Shown here one piece after another: positions 6,879 to 13,428 of a DNA stretch of 15,414 nucleotides (the first letter of the stretch is position 1; each line of letters opens with the position of its first letter). The notes under the pieces were generated by a model. The model did no database searches. It was not told the DNA's origin and worked only from the letters and a program-made list of their open reading frames with translations. The stretch is from JAUVKA01 sp964465145 (GTDB taxonomy: Bacteria; Bacteroidota; Bacteroidia; Bacteroidales; UBA12481), in NCBI GenBank assembly GCA_964465145.1, contig CAYXJR010000091.1:1-15414 (forward strand), read 5' to 3'. The translations under genes were made by a program, and so were the position numbers.

Positions 6879-6950
6879 ACCCTCTTCAACGAACTTGTGA
6901 GGGCTGGCGAGAGCCGGCCCTCTTGAAAAAGGGGAGGTTAGGGGTGAGGC
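6879..6950 (+). repeat. GC-rich hairpin repeat, copy B (composite)
   Basis: The first part (ACCCTCTTCAACGAACTTGT and following) aligns with copy A at 1399-1438. It is followed by a very strong hairpin, GAGGGCTGGC (6899-6908) with GCCGGCCCTC (6913-6922): ten pairs including one G-U, closed by a GAGA (GNRA) tetraloop. A second part, CTCTTGAAAAAGGGGAGG, and the shared tail GGGGTGAGGCAG complete it. It lies between two co-directional genes. Confidence 0.65.
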
Positions 6951-7005
6951 AGGTAAAAAGAAAAAGTTATTTTTACTCATGTGATTAACCAACAACACAC
7001 ATCTA

Positions 7006-8124
7006 ATGAAATTATATATAGTTGTTCTAACCATTTGTTTACTGACCGGCTGTCAGACAATAAATGAGAAAACTGTCGGGGAGGGCACCAGTTTCCAATT
7101 CTATGTAGGTACTTCTTTGAGAAATGAAAAGGATGGCATTTACAAATACCTGCTTAAGAAAGATGGCAGGCTGGAAAAAATAGGCCTGGCTGCCAAATCC
7201 AATAACCCATCGTTTCTGGCCTTAAGTGCCGACAGAAAATACCTTGTGGCTGTTAATGAGATCAGCAATGAGGATGGTGAAGGAACGGTTGAGTCATACC
7301 TAATTACTGAGGACAGCCTGGCCTTTATCAGCAGGAGTTCATCCGGTGGAGCACATCCGTGTTTTGTTTCTGTTAATGACGAGGGATATGTATTAACTGC
7401 TAATTATACAGGGGGAAATTTAGGTTTACTAAAGCTGGATAACTTTGGGAAATTATCTGATTTACTGGATATTCAGCAGCACTCAGGTAGCGGCTACACA
7501 GACAGGCAGAAATCGGCTCACGCGCATTCGGCCCGGTTCGATCCTATTAACAATCTGGTTATTGCTGCCGATTTGGGAACCAATGAAATCTGGTTCTCAC
7601 ATATCGATACGAACAGGCAAAAATTAATCCCATCCTATCCACTAAAAATACCGATGAGTCCCGGTGCCGGGCCCCGCCATATGGCGTTTCACCCCAATGG
7701 AAATTGGCTTTACGTTGTAAATGAGCTCGATTGCACTGTTACATTGTTACGAAAGGATGAAAAAGGGAATTATCAAAAAGCCTCTTCCTTTTCAACCCTG
7801 CCTGACGGCTATAACGAAGTGAATTACTGCGCAGATATACATATCAGTTCAGATGGGAAATTTGTTTATGCTTCCAACCGCGGACACAACAGTATTGCAG
7901 TTTTTAAGGTAATTCCCGAAAGCGGTATTTTAAAAACAGAAGGACAGCAATCCACACATGGGGAATGGCCTCGTAATTTTGCCCTGTCCCCCGATGAAAA
8001 ATATTTGCTGGCTGCCAATCAGAATTCCGGCAGTATTACTTCCTTCAGAAGGGATCAGCAAACAGGCCTGCTGGAATATATTGACCAGATAGAAGCACCT
8101 GATCCTGTTTGCATTGTGTTTTAA
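7006..8124 (+). CDS. Lactonase family (6-phosphogluconolactonase-like) propeller lipoprotein
   Basis: A 372-aa member of the lactonase family, a seven-bladed beta-propeller typified by E. coli Pgl/YbhE and fungal muconate-lactonising enzymes. The N-terminus MKLYIVVLTICLLTGC has lipobox LTGC with the lipid Cys at residue 16, so the protein is exported, unlike cytosolic Pgl. Family blocks are clear: AHAHSARFDP, PGAGPRHMAFHPNGNWLYVVNE, ADIHISSDGKFVYASNRGHNSIAVF and the last blade GEWPRNFALSPDEKYLLAANQNSGSITSF. The envelope location argues against the pentose-phosphate role, so the substrate may be another lactone or none. It is a single-gene unit that converges on the carboxylase operon across 26 nt filled by a heptamer repeat. 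The family call is firm; the activity is not. Confidence 0.88.
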   Translation: MKLYIVVLTICLLTGCQTINEKTVGEGTSFQFYVGTSLRNEKDGIYKYLLKKDGRLEKIGLAAKSNNPSFLALSADRKYLVAVNEISNEDGEGTVESYLITEDSLAFISRSSSGGAHPCFVSVNDEGYVLTANYTGGNLGLLKLDNFGKLSDLLDIQQHSGSGYTDRQKSAHAHSARFDPINNLVIAADLGTNEIWFSHIDTNRQKLIPSYPLKIPMSPGAGPRHMAFHPNGNWLYVVNELDCTVTLLRKDEKGNYQKASSFSTLPDGYNEVNYCADIHISSDGKFVYASNRGHNSIAVFKVIPESGILKTEGQQSTHGEWPRNFALSPDEKYLLAANQNSGSITSFRRDQQTGLLEYIDQIEAPDPVCIVF

Positions 8125-8129
8125 ACAAC

Positions 8130-8150
8130 CCGTAACCCGCAACCAGCAAC
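8130..8150 (+). repeat. Heptamer tandem repeat filling a convergent gap
   Basis: The three consecutive units are CCGTAAC, CCGCAAC and CAGCAAC. They fill nearly the whole 26 nt between the stop of the lactonase-family gene and the stop of the carboxyltransferase gene on the other strand. No hairpin terminator is seen in this gap. Confidence 0.5.
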
Positions 8151-9683
8151 TTACAGAGGTATATTCCCGTGCTTCTTCGGCGGATTAGTATGGGTTTTGT
8201 TGTGGGTCATCTCCAGGGCCTGGATCAATTTTTTGCGGGTATTTTTAGGGAATATTATCTCATCAATATATCCCATTTCCGCCGCTTTAAAAGGATTAGC
8301 GAATTTCTCCTTGTATTCTGCAACAGCCGTGGCTTTTTCTGACTCATCTACATCGCGGTACAGGATATTTACAGCACCCTCAGGGCCCATAACGGCGATC
8401 TCGGCCATTGGAAAAGCATAGTTAACATCAGCACCGATGTGCTTGCTCGACATAACATCGTAAGCTCCCCCATAAGCCTTTCGTGTAATCAGGGTGATCT
8501 TAGGTACAGTGGCTTCAGAAAACGCATAAAGCAATTTGGCTCCATGTTTGATAATCCCCCCCAGTTCCTGGTTGGTACCAGGTAGGAATCCGGGAACATC
8601 CACCAGGGTAATTAAGGGGATATTGAAGGCATCGCAGAAACGCACAAACCTTGCCCCTTTGAGGGAGGAATTAATGTCGAGGCAGCCGGCCAGGAAGGCA
8701 GGCTGGTTGGCAACTATACCTACAGATCGTCCGTCCATACGGGCAAAACCAACGATCATGTTTTTGGCATAATACGGCTGCACCTCGAGAAAATTATGAT
8801 TGTCTACTACGCTCAGGATCAACTCCTTCATATCGTAGGGCTTATTCGGATCGTCCGGAACCAATTCTTTTAACTTTTCATCCACCCGGTTAGGATCATC
8901 AGTAAGGGGCCCAATGGGTGCCTCTTCCATGTTGTTGGATGGGAGATAGGAGATCAGCTCTCTTATCATCATCAGGATTTGCTCGTCATTTTCGGCAATG
9001 AAATGAGCCACCCCGCTCTGTGCATTATGTGTCATCGCACCTCCCAGCTCCTCCTTGGTCACCTCTTCATGAGTAACCGTTTTTATCACATCAGGACCCG
9101 TGACAAACATATAGGAAGATTCTTTGGCCATGAAAATAAAATCAGTAAGCGCCGGAGAATACACCGCTCCACCTGCACAAGGGCCCAGAATTGCCGAAAT
9201 CTGTGGGATCACACCGGAGGCCCGGGTATTCCTGTAAAAAATATCTGCATAGCCCGCCAGACTTTGCACACCCTCTTGAATGCGTGCCCCACCCGAATCA
9301 TTTACCCCGATCACGGGAGCTCCCATCTTCATGGCCAGATCCATTATCTTAACCACCTTATCGGCATTGGTGCGGCTCATTGTCCCGCCAAAAACGGTAA
9401 AATCCTGGGCAAAAACGTATACCAGCCGGCCATCTATCTTGCCATAGCCTGTCACCATTCCATCACCAGGAATGGTTTTTTTGTCCATCCCAAAATCCTT
9501 GTTCTGGTGCACAACCATCTTATCGGTTTCTACAAAACTTTCGGGGTCGAGAAGGATATTGATTCGTTCACGAGCCGTCATTTTGCCGGCATTGTGCTGT
9601 TTTTCGATCCGATCCTTACCACCACCCATCTCGGCTGCCTGGTTAAGTAGTTCGAGCTTTTTAAATTTATCCTGAAGTGACAT
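8151..9683 (-). CDS. pccB: Acyl-CoA (propionyl-CoA) carboxylase carboxyltransferase subunit
   Basis: The 510-aa carboxyltransferase (beta) subunit of a biotin-dependent acyl-CoA carboxylase. It moves CO2 from carboxybiotin to the acyl-CoA. The N-domain has NDSGGARIQEG (128-138) and GPCAGGAVYSPAL (167-179). The C-domain has VDVPGFLPG (361-369), the oxyanion segment GGAYDVMSSKHIGAD (405-419) and FPMAEIAVMGPEGAVNIL (424-441). The Asp in GGAYDVM (409) aligns, from memory, with Asp422 of Streptomyces PccB, where Asp favours propionyl-CoA and Ile favours acetyl-CoA, so propionyl-CoA is the likely substrate. The close relative MmdA (methylmalonyl-CoA decarboxylase alpha) cannot be excluded on sequence alone, but the biotin carboxylase gene in the same operon and the absence of membrane beta/gamma decarboxylase subunits argue for a carboxylase. 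Last gene of the operon, 32 nt after the biotin carrier gene. Confidence 0.95.
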   Translation of the reverse strand: MSLQDKFKKLELLNQAAEMGGGKDRIEKQHNAGKMTARERINILLDPESFVETDKMVVHQNKDFGMDKKTIPGDGMVTGYGKIDGRLVYVFAQDFTVFGGTMSRTNADKVVKIMDLAMKMGAPVIGVNDSGGARIQEGVQSLAGYADIFYRNTRASGVIPQISAILGPCAGGAVYSPALTDFIFMAKESSYMFVTGPDVIKTVTHEEVTKEELGGAMTHNAQSGVAHFIAENDEQILMMIRELISYLPSNNMEEAPIGPLTDDPNRVDEKLKELVPDDPNKPYDMKELILSVVDNHNFLEVQPYYAKNMIVGFARMDGRSVGIVANQPAFLAGCLDINSSLKGARFVRFCDAFNIPLITLVDVPGFLPGTNQELGGIIKHGAKLLYAFSEATVPKITLITRKAYGGAYDVMSSKHIGADVNYAFPMAEIAVMGPEGAVNILYRDVDESEKATAVAEYKEKFANPFKAAEMGYIDEIIFPKNTRKKLIQALEMTHNKTHTNPPKKHGNIPL

Positions 9684-9715
9684 ATGAAAAAAATTTCGCG
9701 CTGATTTTACAATAT

Positions 9716-10231
9716 TTATTCGTCTTCCAAAACAACCATCACCTGTCCGCCATCCACGGTATCCTCCTCTTTTACCAGAACTTCCTTCACCACTCCATCT
9801 CTCCCGGTTTTATACTCTGATTCCATTTTCATGGCGGAAACAATAACCAGGGTGTCTCCAGTTTTCACTGCATCACCCGGCTTCACAAATACCTTCACTA
9901 TTTTCCCGGGCATGGGTACACCGATGCGATTCTCCACATCGGCTTCGCTCCCTTCGTTGCGGCTTCTGATATAGCGGGTTTCGGAGTCGACCATTTCAAC
10001 TTCATAGGTGTTATATAGGGTATTTACAAAATATTGTTTTGGCCTTACTCTCGGGATAGTTTCGATAATGTGGGATTTTCCCTCGTGCAGCAGGGACCAT
10101 ACCCCTTCCTCTACCATCAGAAGATCGATATCATAGATTCTGCCATCAACGGAAACCCGGTATACAGATCCTTTCTGCTCCAGGATCTCGACTTCAGCAG
10201 AGCGATCGTCCTTATTAATTTCTATTTGCAT
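9716..10231 (-). CDS. Biotin carboxyl carrier subunit with N-terminal BT-like barrel
   Basis: A 171-aa biotin carrier protein of the carboxylase. The C-terminal biotinyl domain (about 103-171) runs from VPMPGKIVKVFVKPGD to MVVLEDE and carries the motif AMKM with the biotinylated lysine at 135. The first 95 or so residues are not a plain linker. GSVYRVSVDGRIYDIDL (21-37), WSLLHEGKSHIIE (45-57) and YFVNTLYNTYEVEMVD (67-82) resemble the beta-barrel part of the BT domain of animal propionyl-CoA carboxylase alpha subunits, recalled from memory. The protein should therefore dock the biotin carboxylase and carboxyltransferase as well as carry biotin. It lies 18 nt after the biotin carboxylase gene and 32 nt before the carboxyltransferase gene, and is surely co-transcribed. 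Usual names are accB or a carrier-subunit designation; no symbol is assigned. Confidence 0.93.
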   Translation of the reverse strand: MQIEINKDDRSAEVEILEQKGSVYRVSVDGRIYDIDLLMVEEGVWSLLHEGKSHIIETIPRVRPKQYFVNTLYNTYEVEMVDSETRYIRSRNEGSEADVENRIGVPMPGKIVKVFVKPGDAVKTGDTLVIVSAMKMESEYKTGRDGVVKEVLVKEEDTVDGGQVMVVLEDE

Positions 10232-10249
10232 TCAACCGGTTTTTGAGAA

Positions 10250-11758
10250 TTAAAGTCTATTAACAGCCTTACTCCGGCCATATTTTTTCCAACCTGATTC
10301 CCCGTTTTTTTGGGTAACAGCGGGGTGATGCTGAGTTAGCCTGGTGAGGTAATCAACATAGGCCACAACCATGGCAACATCCTGGCATTGGATATTACAA
10401 TCCTGCCTGGAAAATAATTGGTCTGAATTTTTTTCAATAAAGCCGGTATCGTAATTGCCACTCAAAAAATCAGAACTTTCCATAATCTTTCTCAGGAAAG
10501 GGATGGAAGTCTTTATCCCAATAATCTTGTATTCACTTAGTGCCCTAATCATTCTACCTATAGCTTCATTACGGGTTTTTCCCCATACTACAAGTTTAGA
10601 AATCAAGGGATCATAATAAATGGGGATCTCGTAGCCTTCATACACATATCCGTCCTGGCGAACGCCAAAACCCATGGGTTCAGTTAAATGAAGAATTTTA
10701 CCAGGACTCGGCATGAAATTATTTTCCGGATCCTCGGCATAGATTCTGCATTCGATAGCATGTCCATTCTGGCTGACCTCGTCTTGGGTGAAACTTATCG
10801 ATTCCCCGTTGGCAATATTGATCTGTTCTTTCACAAGGTCCACCCCTGTCACCAGCTCGGTAATAGGGTGCTCAACCTGGAGGCGGGTATTCATCTCAAG
10901 GAAATAATAATTCCTGTTGTTATCCATTAGGAATTCGATGGTTCCGGCACCACGGTAATCGACCGATTTCGCAGCTGCAATTGCACATTGTCCCATCTCC
11001 TCTCTCACTTCAGCTGTCATCAATGGAGATGGAGTTTCTTCAACCACCTTCTGATGACGACGCTGTACCGAACACTCCCTCTCGCAAAGATGAACCACGT
11101 TCCCCTTGCTATCGGCAAGAATCTGGAACTCAACATGGTGCGGATTTTGCATAAACTTTTCTACATATACAGTATCATCACCAAAGGCAGATTTTGCCTC
11201 AGAGCGTGCACCCCGTAATCCTGGCAATATTTCAGCCTCCGTTTTCACCAGCCGCATGCCTTTCCCTCCACCTCCGGCTGAGGCCTTCAACATTACAGGT
11301 AAACCTATTTTATGTATGATGTCCAATGCCTTTTCATCATCATCAAGGTTCTGGTTGGTACCAGGTACCACAGGTACGCCTGACTCTATCATTTTTCCCC
11401 GGGCACTGATCTTATCTCCCATAACCGCGATCACCTCGGAGGAAGGGCCAATAAAGATAATACCCTCCCTTTTACACCGGTCGGGAAAAGCTGCATTCTC
11501 TGATAAAAATCCGTATCCGGGATGAATGGCATCGGCGCCAGATTTTTTGGCTGATTCAATGATCTTGTCAATGCATAGATAGGACTCATTAGAGGGAGAA
11601 GGGCCAATATGATAGGCTTCATCTGCATAACGAACATGCAAGGATGACCTGTCGGCATCCGAAAAAACTGCAACAGTGAGAATTCCCATTTCACGACAGG
11701 AGCGCATAACCCGAAGGGCAATTTCACCACGGTTGGCCACTAAAACTTTTTTAATCAT
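10250..11758 (-). CDS. accC: Acetyl/propionyl-CoA carboxylase biotin carboxylase subunit
   Basis: An ATP-grasp biotin carboxylase of 502 aa. It uses ATP and bicarbonate to carboxylate the biotin of the carrier subunit encoded next. The N-terminus MIKKVLVANRGEIALRVMRS is canonical. The glycine-rich ATP loop AGGGGKGM is at 161-168. ERECSVQRRHQKVVEE (227-241) and FLEMNTRLQVEHP (286-298) supply the metal and catalytic residues, including Glu288, Asn290 and Arg292, and ECRIYAEDP holds Arg338. It is about 50 residues longer than stand-alone AccC proteins (about 450). The extension (AMVVAYVDYLTRL, then WKKYGR) resembles the helix that opens the BT domain of fused propionyl-CoA carboxylase alpha subunits. 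First gene of the operon; a palindrome-rich, AT-rich region lies upstream, shared with the divergent sulfatase gene. Confidence 0.95.
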   Translation of the reverse strand: MIKKVLVANRGEIALRVMRSCREMGILTVAVFSDADRSSLHVRYADEAYHIGPSPSNESYLCIDKIIESAKKSGADAIHPGYGFLSENAAFPDRCKREGIIFIGPSSEVIAVMGDKISARGKMIESGVPVVPGTNQNLDDDEKALDIIHKIGLPVMLKASAGGGGKGMRLVKTEAEILPGLRGARSEAKSAFGDDTVYVEKFMQNPHHVEFQILADSKGNVVHLCERECSVQRRHQKVVEETPSPLMTAEVREEMGQCAIAAAKSVDYRGAGTIEFLMDNNRNYYFLEMNTRLQVEHPITELVTGVDLVKEQINIANGESISFTQDEVSQNGHAIECRIYAEDPENNFMPSPGKILHLTEPMGFGVRQDGYVYEGYEIPIYYDPLISKLVVWGKTRNEAIGRMIRALSEYKIIGIKTSIPFLRKIMESSDFLSGNYDTGFIEKNSDQLFSRQDCNIQCQDVAMVVAYVDYLTRLTQHHPAVTQKNGESGWKKYGRSKAVNRL

Positions 11759-11790
11759 GGGTTTATCCAGTTTGACTGAAAGCTTTGAAG

Positions 11791-11832
11791 TACCTAAAAT
11801 ATATAAATTTTTATATATAGGTATTAATACCT
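11791..11832. promoter_or_regulatory. Overlapping palindromes between accC and the sulfatase gene
   Basis: TACCTA (11791-11796) and TAGGTA (11818-11823) flank an inner inverted repeat, TATATAAA (11800-11807) with TTTATATA (11810-11817). Overlapping the right side is a perfect 14-nt palindrome, AGGTATTAATACCT (11819-11832). The half-site TACCT/AGGTA therefore occurs three times in 42 nt. The position, 33 nt upstream of the accC start and 75 nt upstream of the sulfatase start, suits an operator or promoter region, but no bound regulator is known. High AT content makes part of the inner repeat easy to get by chance. Confidence 0.5.
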
Positions 11833-11906
11833 TATTTTAACTTTCAGAAAAACAAATTGGGACCTGCACACAGGCTGCTCCTTTGTCAATATTAAATTAA
11901 ATAATT

Positions 11907-13331
11907 ATGAGATCACTAATAATTAGCTTTTTAATCCTTTTTGTCTCCTGCAGCACAAGCCACCAGAAACCCAACATATTATTTTTCTTTTCAGATGATC
12001 AAACTTACAAGGGGGTTAACGCTTTGGGGAACGATGAGGTTAAAACACCGAGCCTGGATAAGCTGGTTGAAGAGGGGGTGACCTTCACCCACACTTTCAA
12101 CATGGGTGCATGGAATGGTGCTGTTTGTGTTGCTTCACGTGCTATGCTCAATACAGGCAAAATGATCTGGAGAGCCCATGCTGCTGAGAAAGAATATGAA
12201 AAACTCCGAGACGACAGGCATTTCTGGGCCCAAAGAATGGAAGATGCAGGTTATGAAACATATATGACAGGGAAGTGGCATGTGAAAATGGGAGCCGACA
12301 GGCTGTTTAATACTACCAGCCATATTCGCCCGGGAATGCCAGGAACAGTTCCTTCAGCTTACAACAGGCCCTTATCAAAAGATGATGAAGAATGGCTGCC
12401 ATGGGATACAGCCAATGGAGGATTCTGGCAGGGAGGGAAACACTGGAGTGAGGTGGTAGCTGATGATGCCCTGCAATTCCTGGAGCAGGCAAAAGAAAGT
12501 GATAATCCCTTTTTTATGTATGTCGCATTCAATGCTCCCCATGATCCCCGGCAATCGCCCCGGGAATATGTAGATATGTATCCGGTGGAAAAAATAAAAA
12601 TCCCGGCCTCCTTCCTTCCAGAATATCCTTATAAAGATTTTATTGGGTGCTCGGCTTCTCTGAGGGACGAGATGCTTGCCCCTTTTCCCAGGACCCCCTA
12701 TTCAATACAGGTACACCGTCAGGAATATTATGCCATAATAAGCCACCTTGATGTACAGGTAGGAAGGGTCCTCGAGGGCCTCGAAAAATCAGGTATGGCC
12801 GATAATACCTATATCTTCTTCACCTCAGATCACGGACTGGCAATCGGCCATCATGGATTGGTTGGCAAACAGAATATGTTTGATCACAGTGTCAGGGTGC
12901 CGCTAATAGTTGTCGGGCCTGATATCCCGAAAAACAAAAAACGTGACCAGATGGTTTATCTTCAGGATGTTATGGCCAGCGCCCTGGACCTGGCCGATTA
13001 TGATCAGCCGGCATTTGTTGAATTTAACAGCCTGCTGCCTATGATCAGGAGTAAAAGAAAAAAATCAGCCTATCCTTTTATTTATGGAGCATATTTAAAT
13101 CTGCAGCGCAGTATCAGAACAGAAAAGTATAAACTTATTATTTATCCTGAAGCTAAGAAAATGCTTTTATTCGACCTCAAAAACGACCCGGAAGAAATGA
13201 TTGATCTCGCTGGAGAAGAGAATTATAAAGATCAAATCCATTCCCTTACCAAGGCCCTGGAAGAATTGCAAAAACAGATGGAGGACCCTCTGGATCTTTC
13301 CGCTTTTTTCCCCGATTATTTTTCAAAATAA
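11907..13331 (+). CDS. Lipoprotein sulfatase (formylglycine type, S1-like)
   Basis: A 474-aa sulfatase that should hydrolyse a sulfate ester, probably on a glycan, in the periplasm or at the cell surface. The signal MRSLIISFLILFVSCS ends in lipobox FVSC (Cys15). The N-terminal metal-binding Asp pair is SDDQ (Asp30, Asp31). The maturation motif is CVASR (74-78), of the C-x-A/P-x-R type, in which Cys74 must be converted to formylglycine by a maturase not encoded here. Further active-site residues are TGK (Lys85), TGKWH (Lys123, His125), PHDP (His212), SDHG (Asp308, His309) and GKQ (Lys321). The C-terminal subdomain includes LRTEK-like IRTEKYKLI and FDLKNDPEEMIDL, typical of the family. Length is usual. 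No glycoside hydrolase or SusC/SusD pair is adjacent, so the substrate cannot be inferred from context. Confidence 0.93.
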   Translation: MRSLIISFLILFVSCSTSHQKPNILFFFSDDQTYKGVNALGNDEVKTPSLDKLVEEGVTFTHTFNMGAWNGAVCVASRAMLNTGKMIWRAHAAEKEYEKLRDDRHFWAQRMEDAGYETYMTGKWHVKMGADRLFNTTSHIRPGMPGTVPSAYNRPLSKDDEEWLPWDTANGGFWQGGKHWSEVVADDALQFLEQAKESDNPFFMYVAFNAPHDPRQSPREYVDMYPVEKIKIPASFLPEYPYKDFIGCSASLRDEMLAPFPRTPYSIQVHRQEYYAIISHLDVQVGRVLEGLEKSGMADNTYIFFTSDHGLAIGHHGLVGKQNMFDHSVRVPLIVVGPDIPKNKKRDQMVYLQDVMASALDLADYDQPAFVEFNSLLPMIRSKRKKSAYPFIYGAYLNLQRSIRTEKYKLIIYPEAKKMLLFDLKNDPEEMIDLAGEENYKDQIHSLTKALEELQKQMEDPLDLSAFFPDYFSK

Positions 13332-13373
13332 CTCACTTATTGGTAATTCCAACCTATTTAATATTACAAATAA

Positions 13374-13405
13374 TTTGGAATCCCATCATTCCGTATATAT
13401 ATTTG
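13374..13405 (+). promoter_or_regulatory. Bacteroidota consensus promoter for the T9SS cargo gene
   Basis: TTTG (13374-13377), a 20-nt spacer, then TATATTTG (13398-13405): a full match to the Bacteroidota primary-sigma consensus TTTG, 19-21 nt, TAnnTTTG. Transcription should start near 13412, about 17 nt before the ATG at 13429. A small inverted pair, GGAAT (13377-13381) and ATTCC (13388-13392), sits within the spacer. Confidence 0.75.
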
Positions 13406-13428
13406 ATCCAAATCAATAATATAACTGT

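Noticed and set aside
8979..9650. A long open frame (223 codons) antisense to the carboxyltransferase gene.
   Set aside because: The opposite strand encodes a highly conserved enzyme. The antisense translation has no recognisable domain and is rich in His, Ile and Arg, as expected of a shadow frame.
8568..11367. The 17-mer CTGGTTGGTACCAGGTA occurs at 8568-8584 and 11351-11367, and contains a palindrome.
   Set aside because: Both copies encode the peptide PGTNQ in conserved parts of pccB and accC on the same strand. Shared codon choice explains it better than a repeat or operator.
11838..11845. TAACTTTC as a -7 box for the sulfatase gene.
   Set aside because: No TTG lies 19-21 nt upstream, and the last base does not match the TAnnTTTG consensus.
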